DNA from: Platynereis dumerilii | Lineage: Eukaryota > Annelida > Polychaeta > Phyllodocida > Nereididae | NCBI GenBank assembly: GCA_026936325.1 | Contig: JAPTHN010000039.1 | Location: 558,001-622,000 of the forward strand | Direction: 5' to 3' | DNA: 64,000 nucleotides | Shown here: positions 25,075-36,841 of the stretch, piece after piece | Numbering within the stretch: the first letter of the stretch is position 1 | Layout: each line of letters opens with the position of its first letter | Notes under the pieces: generated by a model | The model's database searches: none | What the model was told of the DNA's origin: nothing | What the model saw: the letters and a program-made list of their open reading frames with translations, nothing else | Program-made: the position numbers and the translations under genes

Positions 25075-25434
25075 AAAGGCCTACTAATTTCGAGACAATG
25101 AGTAATTCTTCATGGAGCAAATATGACAAGACATGGTACGGGATCCTCCCAATTCCGCAACCGTCTGTTTTGGCACAGATGAGCATTTTGTGTTTAGCTA
25201 CCATTTTTCTAATGACAGTAAGCAGCATGGGCATGAAGAGCTATGTTTTCTTCCAATATGTAGTCTCTGTTCGTGGCTCACCATAAATTTCATGAACTGC
25301 ATGCCAGATTATGATGAAACTATTACAAATACAAAATAAAAATTACGAGAGATGCATGATGTACATTTAGAAAAAATATCTAACAAATTCAATGAATATG
25401 TAGGTCTTCAGGATGTAATAAATAAAACAACAAT
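25075..25434. other. Gene-free spacer upstream of a poly(A) site
   Basis: A 68-codon plus-strand frame starting at 25133 (MVRDPPNSATVCFGTDEHF...) has no recognised relatives and no splice or promoter support. Nothing else was seen. Confidence 0.3.
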
Positions 25435-25772
25435 TTTCCATTTATCAAAAGCGTTTATTTAGACGGATACATACATTATGTAAACATGAAATCCTGAGTC
25501 ACCTCAGTTTGGGCTTCTAAAATCAGCGCCTTTGACTTTTGCTGTAGGCCTAGGTGGAGCGTTTGTCTCCTCTGTTTACTGGGCGCCAGGACCACACAAT
25601 TTAGTGGCATCATCAAAAATTGTGCCCAGAGGACATGGGTAATGGGAGCCAACACAGCACTGACAAGCTTGTCCGTTGATGACTCCAGAACCACACTGGA
25701 TAAACCCAGCTGGATTGTCAGGGTCTGCGAAAAGTTGACTAGGATTTCCTATGCAGAAGCCATCACAAGGAT
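25435..25772 (-). CDS. Terminal exon of a chitin-binding (peritrophin-A/CBM14) protein
   Basis: On the minus strand an acceptor (GGTTTCAG) opens an exon at 25772. Coding runs to a TAA at 25578-25576: two bases of a split codon, then 64 residues. The peptide contains CDGFCIGNPSQLF, DPDNPAGFIQCGSG, then ACQCC and YPCPLGTIFDDATKLC. This is the F-x-DP-x(n)-F-x-QC-x-G ... CP-x-G-x-F-x(n)-C pattern of CBM14 domains found at the C-terminus of chitinases and in peritrophic or shell-matrix proteins. The cysteine usual after DP-x-N is replaced by NPAGF. A few extra cysteines (QCC) occur. The protein would be secreted and would bind chitin. The 3' UTR holds AATAAA 117 bases after the stop. Upstream exons must lie beyond 25772, but none was recognised. 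The large insertions after 26215 would then sit in an intron or upstream of the gene. Confidence 0.8.
25454..25459 (-). promoter_or_regulatory. Poly(A) signal AATAAA of the chitin-binding gene
   Basis: The minus strand reads CTAAATAAACGC here, 117 bases downstream of the TAA stop. Spacing and orientation fit 3'-end processing of this exon. Confidence 0.7.
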
Positions 25773-26211
25773 CTGAAACCGTAACCGAAAGTGTCTTTTG
25801 TCATCCTGAAGTGATTATGATGTCTTTTGTTTTCAGGCATATTTCCTGTCATGTTTTAAAGTTACAGAATGTGTGTCTCAATGCTACTCCAGGTACCAGG
25901 GGCAGAGGAATAATATTGTAATGTGCAAAATGCCCATTATTTATCCAGAATCAAGAAAAATATTTTAGACCAAAGTGGGAAAATCCCTTTCAAAATTGAA
26001 GAAATAGATTGATATAATCATCTCTACGATTAAGATTCAGATATTTTATTTATGAATATATGAATGGGATATTTTTTAAGGTTAGTAATTTTTAATTAAT
26101 ATAACTAGTTTGAGTTATTGTTTTGCTTTAGAACTAACACATTAACATTCACTGGTCTTCACTTTGATATGCCAAAAAATATTCCTAAGTTCAGAAAATA
26201 ATTAGGCACAC
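25773..26211. other. Probable intron or flank, nothing recognised
   Basis: No further exon of the chitin-binding gene is visible before the LTR element begins. The sequence is AT-rich and featureless. Confidence 0.4.
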
Positions 26212-26215
26212 ATTG

Positions 26216-27162
26216 TGTGAGCTCCAGGAGTCTACTGGTTGACAGAGACAATCATAGACTACTAGTCACACTTACAGACTAAATAGTCAGTCCTCAATTA
26301 AACAGCTTCCCAAATATATTCTTATCACTGCAGTTGAGGGAGCTCAGCTAGCCAAGGATATGGCTATCACAATTCCAATAATTCAAAGACCAGTTATACT
26401 GGGATTTCAAGATGCTAGTTTGTATATGGTAAGAATGACAAACTATATAGTTACGGTTCACAGATAGACTAAAAGGATAGAAAAATTTATTGAAGATGAC
26501 AGTGGGTTATATAGTGAAATGTACAAACAGGTAATTGGTGGATGGCAATCAGCCAATCAGAGAACAGTATTAATAAAATGGGACAGTGCCCTTATGCATT
26601 GTATAATCAGTATGTGGGTTCAGTGATTCTGGACTCCAGGTTTCATAACCAGAAAGGTGCTAATTTTTAAAGTGCAATTAACTTCCCTTAGATAATTGTT
26701 ACTAGCTTTTATCCCCCCAATTCATCTTAATTCCCAATAGAAAGAATGCTGGATCACAGAGAATTGTCAGATGCCTTGGTTTGGCAAGGCCTTTGTGTTG
26801 GGGCTTATAGATAGGCCCAGCATGATAAAGGGTACAACAATATAGAGGATTAAAATTAGGGCCCTTTGTGTAACTTGCTGTCACAAAGGGCAAGCCATGT
26901 GTGAATGGACTTTAATTATTTGGTCTCTTAAATGTGGACAATTCTCTGGACTGGCAAACTTGTATAATGCATTAAATGCATGGAAATTACTCTTGGCCAA
27001 AAATGTACCAAACTTAAATGTAGACAAAAGATGTTACCCAACTTTTGGATCCAAGCCTCACTGATCAAGGTAAATACATAGAAGTGCTGTAGGGAAGCTC
27101 TCACAAATAGATCTAAGGAATATATATAAAATGGTATTCATAATTGCATGTATGCTTTTACA
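26216..27162 (-). repeat. 3' LTR (element on minus strand)
   Basis: Starts TGTGAGCTCC and ends GCTTTTACA on the plus strand. Nearly identical to the repeat at 30911. The 63-codon minus-strand frame inside occurs in both LTRs and is not a gene. Confidence 0.9.
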
Positions 27163-30021
27163 TTGGTTATACCGTGCCCCAGCTGTGTGATACTTGTTAG
27201 GACACAGCTTTGGGTTCTACCAAAAGTTATCAAAAAAATAAGTAAAAGATGCAATTAATTAAACAATGCTTGCTCTCCCAAGGATTAAAGGCCGGTGTGT
27301 TACAAAAGACTCACACCAAACATACCAAGTATACGACATTGGCCTTTAACCAGCAAAATTTAAATACAGTGATTAAATGACAATTGTGTAACTGATACAA
27401 TGCGTTGGCCGACAATAGGCTTAATAAAAAGGCTTAATCTTTAGTTACACAATGATAGGGCTTCAAAAGTCATTATCAGTAATTCCCATTGGCACCCTAG
27501 TTGGTGGACAATGGACAGTAATCCGTAGTAATCTAGAGTCAGATAACTTCTATACATCAATGGCATGACAATCTGTCATGGTACACAAAAGATGATGCGT
27601 AATTGCACCATGGCTAATTTGTGATGCAATTCAATACAATTTAATCTATTTTGTTATATAATATAATACAAGTAATTCTACACACATATTTGAGCTTCCC
27701 TTAGACAGCGTGAACCATAAAAAAAATATTTTGATGTTTTATGCACACACATAGACATGACATAACATAAACGGTAAATGATAAACAAAATGACAGATAA
27801 CACGCACTGGTACATTGATTTACAGATAACATATAAACATCAAACATATAGACACAGAAAATGACACATATTAATACCTGATGGCGTTACTAGTTTGGTC
27901 TTTTAGATACCAGACCGCCATCCTACCAATTAGAGGAAATATGATGACTATAACGTAGGATTAAGGTGACTAAACTTAGGGCGTCTACGTTAATCTATTT
28001 CCTAAAATTGTGGTGATAACTAGTTATTGTGTGTAGCGCCGGGGACTAAATTGAGGATGAAGTTTCTCAGCCTACAACTTCGGACTTCCCAATTAACCTG
28101 GCGCTCACAAATGAAAATTTCTAATTATCTAAGTTACTTAGTGTGGTGACTAAACTTGGGCTTGAAGCGCCGACCCAGCTTAATGGCTCCAAGTTGACCT
28201 TCCTAAGGTTTACTAAAATACAGTAAAATGATAGAAAAATGTTGTGATTAATGGGTGCCCTCGACTTGGCAAAGCCCCTTATAGTGGATGTGTCATTTAA
28301 TGGTAAATGAGAAAAAAAAAAAAAATAAATAAATAAAACTCATAAGTTTTGGAGAAAATTTGAAAAACTCCTAGAATCTCATGCGCAAGTTACTCAATAA
28401 CTGCTTGAGCATGTTAAATTGAAATGCATAGCTTCAGTCGTTAAAAACCTATTGTAGGAAAATGTGACTGTTAAAAACCTACCAGGAAAAAATGAGACTG
28501 ATAACTATTTTGACATGACATAAGTTGAGAAATTAACAATTGACATTACAAGTGAAATGATGATATTATAAAATATGCTTATTGAGTTGTTGTCATTTTA
28601 AACTACGTCCCCTCATCGTGGTTCCCTGTTCTAGTTTTAGATTGTGTTTTCAGGTACGTCCACGTGGAGGTTCGCTTAAAATGACCTAGTTAAATTGAAC
28701 AACGTTTGGTAATGTTACAAAATGTTGACATTAATGGCATTTTGATATATTTATATAATAATTCGGGCAATATGGAGTCAACTTCCTGCGAAAACCTAGG
28801 ACGAAATGGAAGTAGTCTCCTTTACCCTACTGATGTGAAGGTAACTTGGTAAATAAGATTTGTTATATTGAAGTTTACAGATAAATAGTGGTTTACAGTT
28901 TGTTTACACAATAATAAACTTATATTATTAAGTGACACAATAATAAGTAGATTGTAATTCATAATTGATGTTGGTGGTAACTTTGCATGGTATGCTGTTT
29001 AACAGTGCAGACTTGATTGAAATTGTCACCTTCTTTTAAAAAAAACCTTTGTTTATAAGGAAAAATGAATTTTAAGGTGATAATAAATTGTGTTTAAGAG
29101 CCCAAAAACCTCTTCGAGGAAAAGAGCTCACAACTGTTTAAATACTTGTTGCGGAAGCAAGAAAATTATACTGATAGATAGCTAATAATGTATACTATTG
29201 AGGTAAATTAGTTGTAAACCTTCGCCAATGATTTTAGATGAGATATAGTAATTATTGTTTTGGGTCTTAAAATTCGCGACTAATGTTTACATTTGACAAT
29301 TTGTCAACAAAAAAAATGCTGCGTCATTGTGCTGGTCACGTTTCAGCGGCTAGATCAAAGAGCTTGACACGTGGGTGGGCATGGTTGTTGCGTAATCTTA
29401 CTTAATAGGCAATCAAGCCCAGAGAGGTCACTGGGGCAATTTGAGTGCAAAAGATCCAAAATTAAAAGACATAGAAAATTTGATATAGAAGTCGCACAGT
29501 ATCGTCTTAAAACTGGCTTGCTGACTTCAATTGTGGGATAAAACCCGATTTTATGTCCCTAAGTTGTGCACTACATACTAAAGAATGATTACTGCGTACG
29601 GCTTATGTGGACAATGATTTGTAGTGAAGTAATGATCAGTTTTAAAGTAGGTTTCAAGATGACTATTTGTCATAAAAAAAAATTTGTGCATACAGATACG
29701 CATATGTAGACCTCAGCTGCTCTATTAGGGAGCACCTAAACTGAGTCTTGGTACATAGAAAATACAATGATAATAAATGACATAAATGAGGCGCATTTAG
29801 GTGCCCTAGCCCTTATAAATCCTCGATCTTAGAAAACACATATTCTGAACGATAAATCTGCATAATGATAATTACTTTCATCGAAATGACCATCTCCTAG
29901 CAGCAAAATGTTTGTCACAGCCAGGTATGTTTGGGACATCAAATGGTCGTTAAAATTGGCTAATCACTGCAGTTGATCAGACCTAGGGGCATCGTTCTCA
30001 GGATGTTAACCTTTACATCAC

Positions 30022-30312
30022 TTAAAATTGATATGACCACTGTATTTGAACCTCCATACCTGGAATTTCTTTTGAGCATGAGACAGGATCTCGTTGAGTT
30101 GGTCCTCGTTGAGCAGATCTCTGGTGAGTCGACCTAGTTGAATGAAGTTCAGTCCTGTGACGATGGAATGACTCGACTTGGGAGTGATACTGCTCGGCGG
30201 CCAATTCGAGCATAGCAATGTATCTGTCCAAGTCAGTAATGATTTCGATTAATGAGATTCGATGAGTGTTTTCGATTTCAGGGGCTGTGGTGTGACGTGG
30301 GCAAGAGACCAA
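30022..30312 (-). pseudogene. Gag-like remnant of the LTR element
   Basis: A 96-codon minus-strand frame lies about 600 bases inside the primer-binding site. It is charged and helix-prone (for example SLIEIITDLDRYIAMLELAA). Position and composition fit the start of gag. It is far shorter than a normal gag and stands alone. Confidence 0.4.
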
Positions 30313-30892
30313 GCATCGTTGCTAGGTGGTCCCTCCTAATGGCTTAAGTCTCAAGGTCTATCTACAGACCTTTTCGTTCGATTGACTAAATTGAATTCAT
30401 GGTGCTGTTGTTGATTCTTCTTCAAATTTTTGTTGTTGATACTCTTCCTCAAATTTTCTTTTCCTGTTTCACATCAAATTTTCGTATCCCAAGTTCCCCT
30501 CCATTGACTAGAAGCATCCTGGTGATGCAGGAGCCATGTTTGACAGGTTTTAGATGATCAGTTCGAAATCTAGAAGCCCAAGTGTTTTGTTAAAAGTGAT
30601 CCTCGCGCCTACTACTTTCAACTAATGCATCTTGTAGTACATCCAGTAATGTGTATGGTAAAAGTTTCGATTTTCAAAATATCCACATGAAAAAAAAAAA
30701 TTTGGCTTGTTATATCCAATATGTATTTACTGTTACTGCTCCTTGTAAATTCACAAAACGTTGACTCTGTTCAATTCACTCAGGGTACACCATTGTGAAC
30801 TCCACTAGTAGTAAAAAAAAATTTTGAGCTTGTGCTTAATTCAGTCTTTGTTCACTTCACTCCAATGATTTAGAAAAGTTGACTCTGCTCAA

Positions 30893-30909
30893 TCACGTCA
30901 GGGTCACCA
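30893..30909 (-). other. Primer-binding site complementary to tRNA-Trp
   Basis: The minus strand reads TGGTGACCCTGACGTGA, one base from the end of the 5' LTR. It matches the 3' end of eukaryotic tRNA-Trp with one difference. A second, diverged copy of this leader plus LTR edge lies at about 30759-30804. Confidence 0.75.
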
Positions 30910-30910
30910 T

Positions 30911-31856
30911 TGTGAGCTCCAGGAGTCTACTGGTTGACAGAGACAATCATAGACTACTAGTCACACTTACAGACTAAATAGTCAGTCCTCAATTAAACAG
31001 CTTCCCAAATATATTCTTATCACTGCAGTTGAGGGAGCTCAGCTAGCCAAGGATATGGCTATCACAATTCCAATAATTCAAAGACCAGTTATACTGGGAT
31101 TTCAAGATGCTAGTTTGTATATGGTAAGAATGACAAACTATATAGTTACGGTTCACAGATAGACTAAAAGGATAGAAAAATTTATTGAAGATGACAGTGG
31201 GTTATATAGTGAAATGTACAAACAGGTAATTGGTGGATGGCAATCAGCCAATCAGAGAACAGTATTAATAAAATGGGACAGTGCCCTTATGCATTGTATA
31301 ATCAGTATGTGGGTTCAGTGATTCTGGACTCCAGGTTTCATAACCAGAAAGGTGCTAATTTTTAAAGTGCAATTAACTTCCCTTAGATAATTGTTACTAG
31401 CTTTTATCCCCCAATTCATCTTAATTCCCAATAGAAAGAATGCTGGATCACAGAGAATTGTCAGATGCCTTGGTTTGGCAAGGCCTTTGTGTTGGGGCTT
31501 ATAGATAGGCCCAGCATGATAAAGGGTACAACAATATAGAGGATTAAAATTAGGGCCCTTTGTGTAACTTGCTGTCACAAAGGGCAAGCAATGTGTGAAT
31601 GGACTTCAATTATTTGGTCTCTTAAATGTGGACAATTCTCTGGACTGGCAAACTTGTATAATGCATTAAATGCATGGAAATTACTCTTGGCCAAAAATGT
31701 ACCAAACTTAAATGTAGACAAAAGATGTTACCCAACTTTTGGATCCAAGCCTCACTGATCAAGGTAAATACATAGAAGTGCTGTAGGGAAGCTCTCACAA
31801 ATAGATCTAAGGAATATATATAAAATGGTATTCATAATTGCATGTATGCTTTTACA
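30911..31856 (-). repeat. 5' LTR (element on minus strand)
   Basis: Nearly identical to 26216-27162. Followed by the ATTG target duplication. Confidence 0.9.
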
Positions 31857-31860
31857 ATTG

Positions 31861-32088
31861 GATCACTGCTCAACGAATATCAAGTTTGTGTTACATGTAA
31901 AAACATTACCATAGATGCCAGATGAATGCTGAGCTCCAAGGGAGAGAAGCAAAATTCCAGGAAGCATGAACATGCCGATCCACTTCTGATCGGCCGTGAT
32001 TCTAATGCTGTCCTGCCTGTTCACTAAAACTTACTTTGAACGATGGCGAGTGAGACAATATCACACCTGGTGTTACGATCTTCTTATA
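31861..32088 (+). repeat. Paralogous segment P2, left part
   Basis: It matches P1 at 19320-19450 (for example CATGATTCTGATGCTGTTC against CGTGATTCTAATGCTGTCC). It is bounded on the left by the LTR element's target duplication and on the right by the TIR element at 32089. Confidence 0.65.
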
Positions 32089-33102
32089 GTCCTTGGCCTG
32101 GGGATCATTTGTGTGACTGAGAGAGGGAGAGCGTTTGACTTCATATTATGTTACTATATAGTCTGGCCTTCAAGAAAAATCAGGGTAGACATCTGGCGGC
32201 ATGGCAGGTTAGGAGAAATCCAAGATAGCCGCCAAGATGGCTGCCGTGATGACAAAAATGGGTTAAATTGCTCACAGTAACACTACAGACTTGTGTAATA
32301 CATCATAATAGGGGTTTTCTGGGCTGCTGAGTCCAACTATATACAAATGAAACATCTTGCTGTATTTTCTTTGGAGATAATCAGGATGGCAGCAAAATTA
32401 AACCAACATGGCTGCCTTAAATGGAAAGTGCCAAACATTTTGAAAAACAAATACTACACAGGCATGTAGTACACCAAAATAGGGGTTTCCTGGGTTTCTG
32501 AGTCCAAATATGTACAATTGAAACCTCTTGCTCCTTTCTATTCGCAAGATATGGCTGCTACAAAGTTGTCAAACATAAAATGAGTGTATGATATGTCAAA
32601 AGAGGGTTTTTGGGTCAAAATATACATGCATGAAAATGCTTGATATTCCATTAATCCATATAGAGACATTCAAGATAGCAGTCAGTAAAAGAACTAGGGT
32701 AGACACCTGTCAGAGGTATCTTATATAGTAGTGACTAATACTCAGACTTACCAGGGGTAGGGTAATATTATTTCCAAAGACAGGCAAATTTTCAACATTC
32801 GCAGGCCAGTGCACAGTTCTTGACAACGTCTTGTGGCACAACTTCAATCAAGCCTTGATGTTCCAATATTATCCAAGGGTTAAGAAATGCTAACCACTAT
32901 AGCAGTGTCAGCGCCTGCATTTAGATTTTCCTAGGCAGCGATCACACACGGGGTTCAATGATTGACAAGACTTAGTGCCACGACTTCTCTCACTGGTGAA
33001 ATTGGTTTCCAGTCCATTCCTTTGTACAATGGCATTTAAGAACAAATAAGTTATTCTCCAGAATTACTGTCGACACTTTCTGTTCCCTTGAAAGAATGTG
33101 TC

Positions 33103-33515
33103 CTATATTTGGTTGCATTCCAGCAATCCCATACCCCATTCCCAATGCATTTCAACTATAAGGCAGGCTTGTATACAACAAGTTTCAGGAAGCATTGATA
33201 ATATGTTGGTCTCTTGAGAAGAAGGCATGTACTGTCTCGTACCATTCAACAAGGAGTTGTGGCACAGCAAAAGGATTCTGAATAGCACAATTGCCAAGAA
33301 ACTTTAGGTGGATGGCCTAAGTGCATGTTGTGTATAGTTCCGAAACAGCAAGTTGATGAAATATCAAATTTATACCAATCTGCAAAGGAAACATTCATTT
33401 TAGCCCAGGTGCAGTACTCTAAGGTGTTGATTTGACACTTAAATTTTATGTGGGAAGTAAGTGCCATACTTTGGTCCGAATTTGCAAGCAATTCAGGAAT
33501 AGAATAATCAAGCAA
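33103..33515 (-). pseudogene. Possible decayed coding region of unknown family
   Basis: Two partly overlapping minus-strand frames (33515-33246 and 33297-33103) follow each other with a frame change. They contain segments such as WAKMNVSFADWYKFDIS and PETCCIQACLIVEMHWEWG, rich in W, C and H. They lie inside the long-TIR element and might be remnants of its protein, but no family was recognised. Chance is a real alternative. Confidence 0.2.
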
Positions 33516-33612
33516 AATCAGAAAATTGCTTAACCTCCAGCTGTACCGAATTTAGAGGGCACATGGTATTGAATTTTCTCACCAATATATTTTGACAATG
33601 AAAAAATGTGTA

Positions 33613-35330
33613 TGGGTCATTCCATGGAAAATAGGGAAATTATAAGACTGATTTTGGGGGATTATCGAACATTGCCTATCGGTTTTCTTGAAACGCAGAA
33701 TTTTGGTATTAAAATTTTAGCTGAATATTTTGCAAGTTGAAATTCAGTTTGTTGACCCATAAGCGTCTGACGACAGCAGGAAAGTTCCAAAAACTTAAAA
33801 TTTATCATTTCTGTTACGATACAATTTCTGTGTGATGTACCCTGTATGTATGAACCTGCATGTTTCAATCATTTATTAAAGTAATAGTCAAGTGTCCCAT
33901 ATTCACTATATTTTGGATCTCTATGCATGACTTCAGTTTTTGCCTGTATTTGAGATGAAGGAAAATTGAAAAGTAACAGAAATGATGCTAAGTCTAGCCC
34001 CTAAAGCACTAAATCCACATTGGTATCATACAAAAATGAGACAAAACTATCTTTACTCAAAAGCACTATTGGAACACTGTTAGATAAGCCAATTCATGTC
34101 CAGATCAGAGCAATACATAAAGCCACACGGCGGTTTAACTAACTATAATCGTAACATGAATGATGTTTTGTAACAGAAATGATGATATTGTAACACAAAT
34201 GTTTTTAACTTGGAAAAATAGCCTTATCTTTGACTGAACACGATTAAATTCAAATCAAATTTCATCATAATCATTACAGAGAAAGCATAAAATGGTTCAA
34301 TGCCAACTGTGCATTTTCATACATCCTCTGTCTGCATCTAAAGAACTCGACACATTTCTTGAATATTCTGCTATTGCCGTGTTGTGACCTCACCAAAATG
34401 TTCTATAAAAGGCAATTGATTACTTTGTATGGAACTTATTTTTAATCCTTAATTGTTTTTAATCTCAGTCTAGTTATGTTATTTCTGTGCATGGGTAATG
34501 TAGGCATGGCATCATTTCTGTTACGACATTGTCATTCCTGTTACATTTGAAGTGTAAAATGTAACAGAAATGATGCGTAACAGAAATGATATTTTTCCAT
34601 TCAAACATCAATAGCAGCATTGAAACAAATGGCTTTTAACAACCATCTACTTACCAGTTGATAATGACCATATAACCCATTCAGCACATGGTCGCCCATC
34701 TGCTCAACATGATTTATATATGCAAAACATGCGTAAGCAGCGTAACAGAAATGATCCATCAAAAACCTACTCAACAACAATTATTTTGATGACGACTGTC
34801 AGACCATTTTTGGTGATACTGATCCAAATGAAAGTTTTCATGTGGAAAGAGCTTGCAAGTGCTGACACCTGGGGGTTATTACTTGAAGTGTAGGATCAAC
34901 TGGGCTGTGCCAATTGCAACAGAAATGAAACGTAACAGAAATGATGCAAAATAAGAAGACACATTTTCGGTGAAGAATTTTAAAGTTAAATTTAGTGCTA
35001 CAGCTAAATAATGCCATTTGGTGTTTCAGCTTAGCCAATGCAATAATTGAATGAACTGACTGCCTTGTTACAGTCATTTTTGAAGATATGTATGCCATTT
35101 AAACTTTGAAATGAAAAAAAAGACATTAATTTTGTGACAACTCGGCCAAACATGGGACAGTGCATATTTTCTACATGCAGCTTTATTGAGAATTTGGGTT
35201 AATCATTTCATCTTGTAGGTATAATTGAGGCAACAAGCTAATTTAATGGACCTCAATCCCTCCAGGAGCACAATGAGATTGGTTTATATAGAGAAGACAC
35301 AAATTTCCCTGTTTTCCGTGGAATGGCCCG
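33613..35330. mobile_element. TIR element D with about 12 copies of GTAACAGAAATGATG
   Basis: TA flanks both sides (33611-33612 and 35331-35332). The left end is TGGGTCATTCCATGGAAAA and the inverted right end is CGGGCCATTCCACGGAAAA, followed by an (A)TAGGGAAATT match. The motif GTAACAGAAATGATG or its complement occurs near 33804, 33973, 34151, 34170, 34190, 34510, 34531, 34561, 34577, 34742, 34916 and 34932. No coding sequence was found. The element is nested in the one at 32089. Confidence 0.85.
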
Positions 35331-35761
35331 TATCCTTTCTTTTCAAGAGCATGTGCTATACTATTGTATAGTGTCTGAATTTGTGTTACTAAATTCACTA
35401 TAAGCCTATAATTAAAAAAAAAATTTTTTTTTTGCGTATAGTATCAAGAGTCATTGTATTTTATATATAACAGTGGGTTGTCTTATAATATCATTTATTT
35501 GCTGTCATTTAAGACTAAATGGAGAACTGCATACCTGTTTGATAGCCATGAAAAAGGTCAGAGAGCCCTTATTTTGATATGACACCCCTCTATAGTGTCA
35601 GTGTGAGCAAATTACCAAATTTTCCTTTCAGATCATCTTTAATGTTTAAAGCACAAGATTCTCATTCCACTTGCTGTAATAGAATTATGTGAAGTCAGTC
35701 ATACAACTTTCTTCATAGCTGTCAAACATGCATAGTCCTCCATTTTGTCTTAAATGTTAGC

Positions 35762-36115
35762 AGGTGGGTGGCAGAGTGGTTAAGGTGCCCACTCCAATTC
35801 AATTCAATTTCAATTTCAATCGTTTATTTGCTCATTAGTTATACAAATCAAAAGTCAGAGTAATAAGAAAAGAAAAAAAAGAATACTAATGAGCTAGGTG
35901 ACCCCTTTATGATACCTGCTAGTATCGCTATCAAGGGGCCACCTAGGCTACATAAAATTTGTAGGTCTTGCAATGCGTCTGCTTCGCTGAAGGTCATGTT
36001 GAAGACTCATGCTCTCTCTTCCATCTCATCAATCAACCCTCGTGAGCACCCAGAATTGCGCTTAGAGGGCTGCACTTACCATATCTATCTATCTATTTAT
36101 CTATCTTACAAACAC
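35762..36115 (+). mobile_element. SINE/LINE fragments: tRNA-like head and TATC-tailed end
   Basis: GGTGGCAGAGTGGTTAAGG at 35766 looks like a tRNA-Ser/Leu-type A box. At 36020-36110 the phrase GAGGGCTGCACTTACC leads into (TATC)n. This closely resembles 62955-63045. Between them is an ATTCAATTTCAATTT stretch that may be the reversed tail of another retroposon. The head and tail may belong to one interrupted SINE. Confidence 0.45.
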
Positions 36116-36841
36116 AGCTGTATTGCCACTTGAAATAACAATTTTAATGAATCACCAAAGCTTAATGCTAGCATGTGCAACATACATTACATAAAGATGT
36201 TTTTCCAGGGCTTCACTGCAGCCACAATGGTAGCTGTATTTGGAATTTCCCAAAACGCAAAAGAGCAGTAGTTTTGCATGCATGTTTGGCCGGTACAGTG
36301 TTTGTATAGGAGACATCTAGGCTTTTTTTCAGGACTTCACGGCAGTCTTACTTGCAGCAATCTTAAATGTGATCAAAATGCAAAAATGTGCCAGGCTTCA
36401 AGCATGCTTATTTGGATGCAACAACCCAGAAAACTCCTATTTAGGTGCCTCACATGCCAGTATAGCATTGGTTGTGAGCAACAAGTGCATTTTCTGAGTA
36501 CTTTGTGGTAGCCATATCAGTGGCAATCCAGTGGATATCTTCATATAAGCAAGAGCAAGAGGTTCATTTGTGCATACTGGGACTCAGCAACCCAGAAAAC
36601 ACAGTCATTTCTGACAACTTTGTGGCAGCCATATCAGTGGCTGTCTTGGATTTCTCAATATATAACCCATTTTTGTCATCACGGCAGCCATCTTGGGGCC
36701 ATCTTGGATTTCTCCTAACCTGCCCTGCCCAAGATGTCTACCCTGATATTTCTTGAAGGCCAGACTATATAGTTACATAATATGAAGTCAAACGCTCTCC
36801 CTCTCTCGGTCGTGAACACAAATGACCCCCAGGCCATGGAC

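Larger units (their letters stand above)
26216..31856 (-). mobile_element. Young Ty3/gypsy-like LTR element with reduced interior (fossil)
   Basis: Two LTRs of about 947 bp (26216-27162 and 30911-31856) differ at only about three positions, so insertion was very recent. Both run from TG to CA. ATTG on both sides (26212-26215 and 31857-31860) is a 4-bp duplication. On the minus strand a primer-binding site for tRNA-Trp follows the 5' LTR, as in CsRn1/Kabuki-type Ty3/gypsy elements. The 3.75-kb interior holds only a short gag-like frame near the 5' side. No protease, reverse transcriptase or integrase was recognised, so it is incomplete and non-autonomous. Confidence 0.85.
32089..36841. mobile_element. 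4.75-kb element with long terminal inverted repeats
   Basis: Both ends read GTCC(T/A)TGGCCTGGGG inward from a TA. The inverted identity continues for about 200 bp, through GGGAGAGCGTTTGACTTC, ATATAGTCTGGCCTTCAAG and CCAAGATGGCTGCCGTGATG. Further inside, both arms carry repeated modules of about 100 bp with TTTTCTGGGTTGCTGAGTCC, ACAAATGAA, CTCTTGCT and GATATGGCTGCCACAAAGT. The centre contains another transposon (33613-35330) and SINE pieces. No transposase was recognised. Confidence 0.75.

Noticed and set aside
18921-26215. Element C plus P segments as one segmental duplication
   Set aside because: The order C then P occurs twice, but sequence directly flanking the two C copies does not align convincingly.
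26702-26893. Minus-strand frame found twice (also 31315-31587)
   Set aside because: It is inside the LTRs, so its conservation reflects LTR identity and not a gene.
27878-27940. tRNA-like stretch in the LTR element interior
   Set aside because: It has a hairpin GGTCT...AGACC and an A-box-like word on the minus strand, but no proper B box or acceptor stem.
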